From positions 1-64,000 of the forward strand of contig DATCJY010000090.1 in the NCBI GenBank assembly GCA_036562565.1: a DNA stretch of 64,000 bases. Direction: 5' to 3'. The position numbers were made by a program, and so were the translations under genes. The notes below the pieces were generated by a model that was not told where the DNA came from, did no database searches, and saw only the letters and a list, made by a program, of their open reading frames with translations. This stretch comes from DATCJY01 sp036562565. GTDB lineage: Bacteria; Bacteroidota; Bacteroidia; Flavobacteriales_D; Sanyastnellaceae. Shown here one piece after another: positions 24,211 through 32,439 of this stretch; position 1 is the first letter of the stretch, and each line of letters opens with the position of its first letter.

Positions 24211-27200
24211 ATGTTATTCAGACGAGTGCTACTTCTTGCGGCAGCACTAATCCTTATTCCACACCAAAACCAAGCTCAAGTATTAGGAAATCCGATTGTT
24301 CAATGGGATTTTGCCGATGGTCTTCCCGCTGATTGGGAAACCGGAACAATTAGTACCAATGGCATTGCGCATTGGGAATATCGCGGGCCTAATACCGTGC
24401 CGGATAACACGGTTGGAACTAGAGGCTCCTGTGGCGCTTCTTATCAGGCCATCAATTCTGTTACACGCCACAACGGGTTCATGATTTTTGATTCCAACTA
24501 TTGGGATGATCCCGGCAACCAATGTGGACAAGTAGGAACGGGAGTAGATCCCGGTCCCCATACGGCCTGGATGATTACTAATTCTGTTGATTTGTCGGCA
24601 CATCCCAATGCCGTACTCACATTCCAGCAACAGTTTCGCCATTTGAGTGGTACAACCACCAAAGTTCAGATTTCTATTGATCAAGGTCCGTGGACGGACA
24701 TTTTGAGCAATACAGGTTCTGTTTCACCCAACGTTCAGTGGAAGACAGTGAACATTGGTGCCATTGCCGGTGGGCATGCTGACGTACGCTTCAAGTTCGA
24801 GTTCAATGGTTCCTATTATTGGTGGTTGTTAGATGATATCACCATTTATGTTCCAAGTGAGAATGATATTGCATTGAATTGGGTAGGATATACAACCAAT
24901 CCGGTGGGATTAGCTGAAATTCCATACAGCGGATTGCCTTATACAAAGTATCCGGTGGTGATGATACCGTCTTTCACCTTGAATGCATCGGCCACCAATA
25001 TTGGAGGTAACAACCAGACCAATACACGATTGCAGGCGCGCATTATCAAGAGCAATGGAACTCAGATTTATCAAGGTGAAAGTGCCGCCACTACATTGTT
25101 GGCAGGAGAAACCAAGCACTACCAGATTACACCTAATTATACCACTCCTGCAGAAGTGGGCCTCTACAAAATTGTATATGATATGTTACAAAATGAAGAG
25201 GATGAGGTTCCCGACAACGACAAGGATTCTGTTCAGTACGAAATAACACCTTTTACATACGCGCGTGATAAAGGCACAATGGTGAACACTTATGAGCCCG
25301 TTGCGCCATATACCAATTACCTGCAAGAGATGGGAAATATGTTCCATATTCCTCAGTCAGGTAAGCGTTGTCATTCGCTGCAGGTGGCTATTGCAGAGGG
25401 AACAATGCCGGGAGCTCAAATACGTGGAATAATCTATGCCGAAGATTTGGAGACGGTGGTTGCACAGACTGCTGTTTATACGGTGAACAGTGCGGATATC
25501 AATACCGTTGGTCAGTCGAAGATGGTCACACTGCATTTTCCTTCACCGGTAACGCTTTCTCAGAACGCCTATTACTATGTTGCTGTAAAACAGTTAAACC
25601 TAGCTCAGCCGGTGCGCATTGCAAGAAGCGGCAACAGCCCTTCTGAAACTTCGTTTGTACGTTTTCCGGAGGTAAGTGCCACATTCTATTCCACAACAAC
25701 TCCGATGGTGCGCATGAACATCTTTAATAATGGTGTCGTTTCAGGTTGTACTGACCCACTGGCCATGAATTATATAAGCAATGCTACGATGGATGATGGC
25801 AGTTGTCGTTATGCGGGATGTACAGATGAGCTTGCAACCAATTATAATCCAAATGCCAATTTTGACGATGGTACTTGCTATACGGCCGGTTGTACCGACC
25901 CGTTAGCGGACAACTATAATCCGCTGGCCGATGTGTCAGATGATTCGTGCATTTACTATGGCTGTATAGATGAAAATGCCAGCAATTATGACCCCGATGC
26001 CAATGCCGATGATGGCAGTTGCATTTATATCGGTTGTACGAATCCTGCAGCGGTGAATTACAACGAACTGGCCACAATAGATGACGGAAGCTGCATCATC
26101 GAAGGGTGTACAGATGGATCAGCTGACAATTACAATCCTGAAGCAAATGAAGAAGATGGCAGCTGTATTTATTATGGATGTATAGATCCGGCAGCTGTGA
26201 ATTACGATGAATCTGCCAATACGGACAATGGTTCGTGTGTATATGAAGGATGTACGAATGAATCAGCCATTAACTATAATCCGCTTGCTACGATAGATGA
26301 TGGCAGTTGCATCATTCCGGGATGTATGGATGAATTAGCGGCTAATTACAGTGAAGATGCCAATGAGGATGACGGTAGTTGTATTTATCCTGGCTGCATC
26401 GATGAGCTTGCCATCAATTATAACCCGAGTGCAAACGAGGATGACGGTTCATGTATTTATGTCAACTTGGTAATCCAAGTGTCAACTAATGAAGGTTGTG
26501 CACCGCTTGAAGTTGTAATGCACAATCAAACCCAAGTAGCGGATGGAGCGATGTGTTCTCTTCTGATAAACGATGAAGAAGTCGATACAGAGTGTGCTTC
26601 TCAATACACGCTTACTTTCAATGAAGCCGGAACATACGAGTTGAAATTTGTCTATACATGGAATGACCAGTCCATGGATTCGGTAGTGACCATAACGGTT
26701 CATGCGACACCTGCTCAACCGTTGTTGCAGTATGATGCGCTTAACAGACAAGTAATTTATACCAATTCAGAAAGCGGCTACATCAGCTGGTACTATGATG
26801 ACGAGTTGGTTGAAGACGCTTATGAAGATGTTCTCAATACTTTGTACGATGGTGTTTACCGAAATGGGTATTATGGTATGAGCATTACCAACGAGTTCAA
26901 TTGTACAGCCCAAGCTGAACCGATTTATGTCTTGCAACCAGTCATTGCACTAAGCGCTCAAGAGGGTTGTGCTCCATATTCGGTGACGATAAGCAACCTC
27001 ACTCATGAAGTGGGAGGCATCGATTATGTATTGTCATTGGGGGATGGCACCGTGATTACGGACCTGGACTCGTCCTATACACATACCTATACGGATGCAG
27101 GAACGCATCAAGTGGTATTGTATGCTCAAAATGAGTTAGGTGAGGGAGAGGTGATGGCGGAAGTAGTCATTCATCCCACCATCCAGCCGGTACTTGTGCA

Positions 27201-27642
27201 TGTTCCCAATGATGGTTTGGTGGTATGTGAAAACTGCTCCGAGTTTGAAACGGTGCAGTGGGACATGGATGGCATCATTTTCCATGACAACGGACCACAT
27301 TCTGACAACGCTATGCATTATACCGTAATCGGTACGACCTCGTTTGGTTGTGTGGATACAGCATACCTAGATTTGGGAGTGAATCAGGTGGTGATGGCAA
27401 CGAACCTGTCTATTCAACTTTATCCCAACCCAACTCGTGACTTTGTTATGGTGGCCGGTTTGGGCTCAGATAATTACCTGCTGGAAGTTTGGGATACGAT
27501 GGGAAGAAGGGTTCATAGCACGCAGTCTCATGGCAAGAACCTTGTGATGATGGATATGCGTTCATTTAGTACAGGGCTTTATACCCTGCATGTAATGACA
27601 GCAACCGAAAGAGTAACCTTCAAATTCATACTCCAGCATTGA
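24211..27642 (+). CDS. T9SS-sorted extracellular protein with ten GCxD...DDGSC repeats and PKD-like domains
   Basis: A 1143-residue secreted protein. A signal peptide (MLFRRVLLLAAALILIPHQNQAQ) is followed by a jelly-roll-like domain (about 25-220), beta-sandwich regions, and at residues 512-751 ten tandem 24-residue repeats with the pattern GC(T/I)D-x2-A-x-NYNP-x-A-x2-DDGSC-x2, each with two cysteines and acidic residues suited to calcium binding. Two PKD-like domains follow (YVLSLGDGTVITD, HTYTDAGTHQVVLYA). The last ~75 residues are a T9SS type A sorting domain (SIQLYPNPTRDFV, STGLYTLHV), so it is exported by T9SS and probably cell-surface anchored. No enzyme motif is seen; an adhesin or matrix role is inference. 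Confidence 0.9.
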   Translation: MLFRRVLLLAAALILIPHQNQAQVLGNPIVQWDFADGLPADWETGTISTNGIAHWEYRGPNTVPDNTVGTRGSCGASYQAINSVTRHNGFMIFDSNYWDDPGNQCGQVGTGVDPGPHTAWMITNSVDLSAHPNAVLTFQQQFRHLSGTTTKVQISIDQGPWTDILSNTGSVSPNVQWKTVNIGAIAGGHADVRFKFEFNGSYYWWLLDDITIYVPSENDIALNWVGYTTNPVGLAEIPYSGLPYTKYPVVMIPSFTLNASATNIGGNNQTNTRLQARIIKSNGTQIYQGESAATTLLAGETKHYQITPNYTTPAEVGLYKIVYDMLQNEEDEVPDNDKDSVQYEITPFTYARDKGTMVNTYEPVAPYTNYLQEMGNMFHIPQSGKRCHSLQVAIAEGTMPGAQIRGIIYAEDLETVVAQTAVYTVNSADINTVGQSKMVTLHFPSPVTLSQNAYYYVAVKQLNLAQPVRIARSGNSPSETSFVRFPEVSATFYSTTTPMVRMNIFNNGVVSGCTDPLAMNYISNATMDDGSCRYAGCTDELATNYNPNANFDDGTCYTAGCTDPLADNYNPLADVSDDSCIYYGCIDENASNYDPDANADDGSCIYIGCTNPAAVNYNELATIDDGSCIIEGCTDGSADNYNPEANEEDGSCIYYGCIDPAAVNYDESANTDNGSCVYEGCTNESAINYNPLATIDDGSCIIPGCMDELAANYSEDANEDDGSCIYPGCIDELAINYNPSANEDDGSCIYVNLVIQVSTNEGCAPLEVVMHNQTQVADGAMCSLLINDEEVDTECASQYTLTFNEAGTYELKFVYTWNDQSMDSVVTITVHATPAQPLLQYDALNRQVIYTNSESGYISWYYDDELVEDAYEDVLNTLYDGVYRNGYYGMSITNEFNCTAQAEPIYVLQPVIALSAQEGCAPYSVTISNLTHEVGGIDYVLSLGDGTVITDLDSSYTHTYTDAGTHQVVLYAQNELGEGEVMAEVVIHPTIQPVLVHVPNDGLVVCENCSEFETVQWDMDGIIFHDNGPHSDNAMHYTVIGTTSFGCVDTAYLDLGVNQVVMATNLSIQLYPNPTRDFVMVAGLGSDNYLLEVWDTMGRRVHSTQSHGKNLVMMDMRSFSTGLYTLHVMTATERVTFKFILQH
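25744..26463 (+). repeat. Ten tandem 72-base coding repeats
   Basis: Ten in-register 72-base units encode the 24-residue GCxD...DDGSC repeat of the surrounding gene. Units are diverged at the DNA level (codons differ), so they are old and kept by selection on protein, not recent slippage. Confidence 0.9.
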
Positions 27643-27678
27643 AAGCAGGTAGTTTGAATTAACGGTAAGTTAAACTAG

Positions 27679-27708
27679 TTGCGAACCTCACCGGTTGATA
27701 CATCTTTG
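27679..27708 (+). promoter_or_regulatory. Promoter of the tandem DUF1573 genes
   Basis: TTG at 27679-27681, 19-base spacer, CATCTTTG at 27701-27708 (one mismatch to TAnnTTTG). It would give a ~130-base leader to the start at 27845. Confidence 0.45.
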
Positions 27709-27844
27709 TACCATCGGTCCGAGTCACATGCCCTACTGTTCTACCAGCTGTTAAAAAATGGTTAACTCCATTAAGTTTGGTATCATTTTGGTTGTGATTT
27801 GGAGTATAAATTTCAAAGCATTGAATTATTTAAAAAATAGCACT

Positions 27845-28300
27845 ATGAAAAAGTTTTTCCTCTCATTGGCTGTAATCTTCGGAGCAGTTGTTTTCGCTAC
27901 AGCACAAAATCAAGTAACATCCGGTCCTGCAATCGCAGTGGACAAGGAAGTACACGATTATGGTGATATTCCATACAACGGTGATGGAACCTGCGAATTC
28001 AAGATTACCAATATTGGTACTGAGCCATTGATTTTGAGCAAGTGTAAAGGGTCATGCGGTTGCACTGTTCCTAAATGCGACCAAAACCCTATTCTCCCTG
28101 GTGAGAGCTCAATCGTGACTGTGAAATATGACACCAAGCGTTCAGGTCCGATCAATAAATCAGTGACAATCAACTCTAACGCTGTAAACGAGCCTGCCAA
28201 AGTGGTGCGTATCAAAGGGAACGTAGGTCCTGATCCTAATGCAGGTTCTACCGGTGGTGCTCCTGAGCGTATTCCTAGCGGTGCTCCTAACAATCAATAA
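27845..28300 (+). CDS. DUF1573 secreted protein, copy 1
   Basis: Start placed at ATG 27845, which gives a typical signal peptide (MKKFFLSLAVIFGAVVFATAQ) and 151 residues; an upstream in-frame ATG at 27758 only adds a leader-encoded tail. The mature part is one DUF1573 (ASH/MSP-like immunoglobulin) domain with HDYGDIPYNGDGTCEFKITN, four conserved Cys in CKGSCGCTVPKC, and VKYDTKRSGPINKSVTINSN. It ends in a Gly/Pro/Ala-rich tail (GSTGGAPERIPSGAPNNQ). Function of the domain in Bacteroidota is unknown; periplasmic or surface location is likely. The next gene is a close paralogue 36 bases downstream. Confidence 0.9.
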   Translation: MKKFFLSLAVIFGAVVFATAQNQVTSGPAIAVDKEVHDYGDIPYNGDGTCEFKITNIGTEPLILSKCKGSCGCTVPKCDQNPILPGESSIVTVKYDTKRSGPINKSVTINSNAVNEPAKVVRIKGNVGPDPNAGSTGGAPERIPSGAPNNQ

Positions 28301-28336
28301 TAACACACTCAATCAACTGTATAAAAAACGAATAAC

Positions 28337-28735
28337 ATGAAAAGAATCATCTTGTCATTGACATTTTTGATTGTAGCCGTTAGTGCTATGACCGCCCAAA
28401 AAGAATTGATCAGTGGCCCAGCTATCTCTGTCAATGAAGAAGTACATGACTACGGTACCATCCCTTATGACAGCCCCGGTACTTACGAGTTCATCGTGAC
28501 AAATACCGGCACAGAGCCTTTGATTATCAGCAACTGCTCAGGTTCATGCGGCTGTACCGTACCAACTTGTGATACCAACCCAATCATGCCGGGAGAGCAA
28601 TCCAAAATCAAAGTGAAGTACGATACAAAAAGAGTTGGACCATTTACTAAGACTGTTACGGTCAACTCTAACGCGACCAATGAGCCATCCAAAATTTTGA
28701 CCATTAAAGGTACAGTGGCTCCTGAGAACAAATAA
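28337..28735 (+). CDS. DUF1573 secreted protein, copy 2
   Basis: A 132-residue protein with signal peptide (MKRIILSLTFLIVAVSAMTAQ) and one DUF1573 domain, aligning over its whole length with copy 1: HDYGTIPYDSPGTYEFIVTN, the four-Cys motif CSGSCGCTVPTC and VKYDTKRVGPFTKTVTVNSN. It lacks the Gly/Pro-rich tail of copy 1. The pair looks like a tandem duplication with later divergence, transcribed together from the promoter at 27679-27708 and ended by the terminator at 28767-28798. Confidence 0.9.
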   Translation: MKRIILSLTFLIVAVSAMTAQKELISGPAISVNEEVHDYGTIPYDSPGTYEFIVTNTGTEPLIISNCSGSCGCTVPTCDTNPIMPGEQSKIKVKYDTKRVGPFTKTVTVNSNATNEPSKILTIKGTVAPENK

Positions 28736-28766
28736 TCGTCCTCAGGCGATATAACGACATATAAAG

Positions 28767-28798
28767 AAAATCCGCGGCCATCGGCCGCGGATTTTTTA
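28767..28798 (+). terminator. Intrinsic terminator after the DUF1573 pair
   Basis: Perfect 13-bp stem, AAAATCCGCGGCC at 28767-28779 with 28783-28795, very tight loop, T-run after. Confidence 0.92.
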
Positions 28799-28824
28799 TT
28801 TCCGTGAAATCCTATTCCCGAAAC

Positions 28825-28832
28825 TACTTTTG
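28825..28832 (+). promoter_or_regulatory. -7 element before the ABC-F gene
   Basis: TACTTTTG, an exact match to TAnnTTTG, 29 bases before the start codon at 28862. No clear -33 TTG. Confidence 0.4.
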
Positions 28833-28861
28833 CAACCATTTTTTAAGAAAGCAAAAACGGC

Positions 28862-30808
28862 ATGGTTACCATTGGCAATCTCAGCGTCTACTTTGGTTCA
28901 AGAACATTGTTCTCCAAAATCGGATTCTTTATTGGTCCCCGAGACCGCATTGGTCTGGTTGGAAAAAATGGCGCTGGTAAATCAACCATGCTCAAAACAT
29001 TGGCCGGTATTCAAAAGCCCAATGAAGGAAGTGTTGCGCTCATGAAGGGCGCAACTGTGGGATACCTGCCTCAGGAGATGAGTCACAATCTGGATGCGAC
29101 TGTGTATGAAGAGGCTGCATCGGCTTTCAAAGAAGTACAACGACTCAAAGAACGGGTGGAAGAACTCACCGCAATCATTTCTGACCACCCGGATTATACC
29201 AGTGATGACTATGCCAAGAAACTGGATGAACTGAGTGATGCTTCACACCGACTCGAGTTGTTGGGAAGCGGTAACATGGAGGAAAAGATTGAAAAAGTCC
29301 TTAAAGGCTTGGGTTTTCAATCTACTGACTTGCAACGCCAGATGAAAGAGTTCAGCGGTGGATGGAAAATGCGTGTTGAACTCGGTAAAATCCTGTTGCA
29401 AAACCCTGACTTGTTGCTGCTGGACGAGCCCACTAACCACCTCGATATCGAAAGTATAGAATGGCTAGAGGACTTTTTGGTTGACTATCCCGGTGCGATT
29501 GTTTTGATATCACACGACCGAACATTTTTGGATAACGTAACCAATCGAACCATTGAAATTTCCAAAGGAAAAATTTATGATTATAAGTTCTCCTACTCCA
29601 AGTATGTTGTTCAACGAGCGGAGGAAATAGAGCGCCAAGAAGCTGCTGCTCGCAACCAGCAGAAATACATAGAGGATACGCAAAAGCTCATCGATAAATT
29701 CCGAGCAAAAAAGAACAAAGCAGCATTCGCTCAATCGCTTATCAAAAAGCTCGATAAATTGGAGGAGATTGAAGTAGATGACTTTGACAGCACCAAGGTG
29801 CGAATCAATTTTCCTCCTGCACCTCATGCCGGCAAGATTATCATGGAAGGTCATGGACTCGGAAAAGCATATGGCGATTTGCGTCTGTTCAAAGGTGTGG
29901 ATTTGCAAATTGTTCGCGGTCAAAAGATTGCCCTGGTTGGAAAGAACGGTGTTGGTAAGAGTACTTTGATTCGCATGATCATGGGCAAGGAACCTCATGA
30001 GGGCGAATTGCGCAAAGGATATTCTGTTGAAGTTGGTTATTACGCACAGAACCAAAGTGATGAGCTCGACCCGAATAAAACGGTATTCGAAACCATTGAT
30101 GACGCTGCTGTTGGTGAAATCAGAAAGAGTGTGCGCAATCTACTCGGAGCTTTCTTATTTAGTGGCGATGACATTGACAAGAAAGTGAAGGTCTTGAGCG
30201 GAGGTGAAAAGGCGCGACTCGCATTGTGTAAACTCCTGCTTCAGCCATACAACTTTCTGGTGATGGACGAACCAACCAACCACCTGGATTTGGCCAGTAA
30301 AGAGGTGCTGAAACAAGCACTTCAGCGCTATGACGGAACATTGTTGGTAGTTAGTCACGACCGTGATTTCTTACACGGGCTTACTTCTATTGTTTACGAA
30401 ATCCGTCCGGACCGCCTTTATGAATGGCAAGGCGATGTGCTGGACTTCCTCAAAGAGAAAAAAGCAGAGAGCATCCGTCTTTTTGAGAAAAACAAAATAG
30501 AGGAGAAGAAGAAAGAAGAGTCCGCAAAGGCAGTTCAAACAGTTGAAGTCAACTCTCCGGCAGTTCACACAAGGGAAATTGAAAAGCAGAAAAAGAAGCT
30601 CCAAAACCAGTTGCAAAAATTGGAACGTGAGATTGAATTACTCGAGAGCAAGATTGCCGAAATGGATGTGGTGGTGGCTAATCTCGATTATTCCAAAATG
30701 GATGAAGCCAACGCTACACTAGCACAATACAATTCCCTCAAACAAAAACTGGATGAAACCATGAAGGAATGGGAAAATGTTGGCAGTGAGTTGGAGTCGC
30801 TTGGTTAA
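28862..30808 (+). CDS. ABC-F family ATPase (Uup-like)
   Basis: A 648-residue protein of two fused ABC ATPase domains with no membrane segment, i.e. the ribosome-associated ABC-F type. Domain 1: Walker A GLVGKNGAGKST, signature FSGGWKMRVEL, Walker B LLLLDEPTNHLD. A charged inter-domain linker (about 240-320) follows. Domain 2: Walker A ALVGKNGVGKST, signature LSGGEKARLAL, VMDEPTNHLD. The C-terminal ~100 residues form a coiled coil (KQKKKLQNQLQKLEREIELLE) as in Uup. These factors act on ribosomes or nucleic acid and some confer antibiotic protection; I see nothing that indicates resistance. Its stop shares the bases TTAA (30805-30808) with the convergent gene. Confidence 0.94.
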   Translation: MVTIGNLSVYFGSRTLFSKIGFFIGPRDRIGLVGKNGAGKSTMLKTLAGIQKPNEGSVALMKGATVGYLPQEMSHNLDATVYEEAASAFKEVQRLKERVEELTAIISDHPDYTSDDYAKKLDELSDASHRLELLGSGNMEEKIEKVLKGLGFQSTDLQRQMKEFSGGWKMRVELGKILLQNPDLLLLDEPTNHLDIESIEWLEDFLVDYPGAIVLISHDRTFLDNVTNRTIEISKGKIYDYKFSYSKYVVQRAEEIERQEAAARNQQKYIEDTQKLIDKFRAKKNKAAFAQSLIKKLDKLEEIEVDDFDSTKVRINFPPAPHAGKIIMEGHGLGKAYGDLRLFKGVDLQIVRGQKIALVGKNGVGKSTLIRMIMGKEPHEGELRKGYSVEVGYYAQNQSDELDPNKTVFETIDDAAVGEIRKSVRNLLGAFLFSGDDIDKKVKVLSGGEKARLALCKLLLQPYNFLVMDEPTNHLDLASKEVLKQALQRYDGTLLVVSHDRDFLHGLTSIVYEIRPDRLYEWQGDVLDFLKEKKAESIRLFEKNKIEEKKKEESAKAVQTVEVNSPAVHTREIEKQKKKLQNQLQKLEREIELLESKIAEMDVVVANLDYSKMDEANATLAQYNSLKQKLDETMKEWENVGSELESLG

Positions 30809-31533
30809 GGATTGCTCACCAGCGGTTGTTCCGATTTGTTGTATTCATCAGCAGCCAGCCACAAACTGTCTGATTTACCGGCCTCGAAGAAATAGCTGCT
30901 ACCGCCAATCACCAATCCAAGCGCCATGATGGGGTTGAACTTGAGCCCTGTTCCGGATTGTGCTGCCACATTTGCTACTATAATACCTGTAGCGGCACCT
31001 AACAATCCCCACTGAAATACTTGGTACTTCTTGTATTGCTTGAGATGTTGCATACTCTGTGGGTTATCGCTCAAGTCCACTTTGAGGTTGCGGTAGGTTG
31101 CTTTTTTGATGGATTCATCACCTTTTGAGTAATAATTGAAATATTCACCACTGGCGAGCAACGGGTCTTTTCCCGCTGAGTTGCCTTCTACCATGAGTTC
31201 CTCGCCCCCATAAACTTCAATTTCAATCTCTTCATACAAGTTGATGTTGCCTTTTTGAATGCGCATTGCATAGCGCTCTTTGGACTTTGAGTTTTGTCGG
31301 CTCAGATTGGCAAAGTATCCGTGGTTGTTCTGGAAAAACTCAACTGTGGAAGTTTCATATGCGATACCATCAAGCACAAATTCTGCCGGTTTCAATATCG
31401 GACAATTGTACACCAGCTGATTACCAGTAATGACTTCACCATTGAATAAAATCAAGCGGTGTGTGGGTTTGGTCAATTGTGCTACGGCCTGCGTGCCACA
31501 GAAAATCCCTAGAAGTAGTATGAGCAGTCTCAT
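30805..31533 (-). CDS. Secreted or outer-membrane protein of unknown function
   Basis: A 242-residue protein with a signal peptide (MRLLILLLGIFCGTQAVAQ). The middle is beta-rich and charged (HRLILFNGEVITGNQLVYN, EEIEIEVYGGEELMVEG); near residues 175-220 two short Gly/Ala-rich hydrophobic segments (GLLGAATGIIVANVAA, IMALGLVIGGSSYFFEAG) may insert in a membrane. I do not recognise a family. It faces the ABC-F gene tail to tail, the two stop codons overlapping in TTAA, and is divergent-free upstream of the alpha/beta hydrolase end (31589). Confidence 0.7.
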   Translation of the reverse strand: MRLLILLLGIFCGTQAVAQLTKPTHRLILFNGEVITGNQLVYNCPILKPAEFVLDGIAYETSTVEFFQNNHGYFANLSRQNSKSKERYAMRIQKGNINLYEEIEIEVYGGEELMVEGNSAGKDPLLASGEYFNYYSKGDESIKKATYRNLKVDLSDNPQSMQHLKQYKKYQVFQWGLLGAATGIIVANVAAQSGTGLKFNPIMALGLVIGGSSYFFEAGKSDSLWLAADEYNKSEQPLVSNP

Positions 31534-31588
31534 TGCTTTCGTTCGTTATAAAAAACGTGTCCTTCTACGGATGATGTGGTACAACGTT

Positions 31589-32254
31589 TCAAATCTTGGG
31601 AAGAATATTCTTTTCTACGTATTCGTTTATAATTCTCGAAACTTCTTGAGCCTTTTCATAAGCAGTAAAATGCCCGCTTCCTTGAATGCAAATGGCATTT
31701 CTGATTTTGGTGTGTTTAAAGAGCTTGTCTTCAGTTCCGAGTATTTGAATAAACGGGCATTCCGGAGCCTGTTGGTTTTTCCAACTCAGCACTGCGTTCA
31801 CTGAAAAATGAATGAACTCCGGTCCGTTATTTTGAAGCATATCGTAGAAAAGTGCACGCTGTTCAGGTGTTTTGAATCCCATGAACAAATCTGCCAATCG
31901 CGACATCCGCATGATTTGCTTAGGGGTAACCAAGCGATGAATGCGCAGATAGTCGAAGAATTTAAGAACACTTGGAAATTCATGCCGACCCGTAGGTGCC
32001 GAGATGAGCACAGCAGCGAGTGGTTTCACTTTGCGTGTCAGTTCCACAGTCACCATTCCCCCCATAGAGGAGCCCACAATAATATTGTTCTCCGTTTTGA
32101 TTTCATTGGCCAAAACCTCGGCATACTCACTCAAATCACGGCTATTACCGGCCGGCAACCAGTTGAGATAATGTACTTGGCCATGCTGCAGCTTGCAATG
32201 TTCATAGAGGCGATGATCGGCCCCCATACCCGGAATCAAATAGTAGTTAACCAT
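31589..32254 (-). CDS. Alpha/beta hydrolase
   Basis: A 221-residue small alpha/beta hydrolase. The nucleophile elbow is GSSMGG, with Ser63 in IIVGSSMGGMVTVEL; the oxyanion segment is YLIPGMGADHRLYE near the start; Asp in LGTEDKLF and His in GSGHFTAYEKA complete a plausible triad. The closest broad description is a MenH/lipase-like esterase without assigned substrate. It precedes the secreted protein gene on the minus strand, 55 bases apart. Confidence 0.85.
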   Translation of the reverse strand: MVNYYLIPGMGADHRLYEHCKLQHGQVHYLNWLPAGNSRDLSEYAEVLANEIKTENNIIVGSSMGGMVTVELTRKVKPLAAVLISAPTGRHEFPSVLKFFDYLRIHRLVTPKQIMRMSRLADLFMGFKTPEQRALFYDMLQNNGPEFIHFSVNAVLSWKNQQAPECPFIQILGTEDKLFKHTKIRNAICIQGSGHFTAYEKAQEVSRIINEYVEKNILPKI

Positions 32255-32439
32255 ATCGTTCGAGTTGGCTTTGGGACAATGATGGTATAAAGTTCTGAAT
32301 TTAATTCAATTGGAGGCATGCCATACAACGATTTTATCGAAATTTAAAATCTCCGATTGCCTTATAACTCCTCAAGAAAACGCTGGTGGAGGATAACATT
32401 TTTAGTTACTTTTACGTTTGATTTACATTGCAAGGAATC

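Noticed and set aside
25744..26463. Regular 72-base repeats that could suggest a CRISPR-like array or satellite
   Set aside because: They are in frame inside a large gene, encode a 24-residue protein repeat, and differ at synonymous sites; no spacers and no cas genes.
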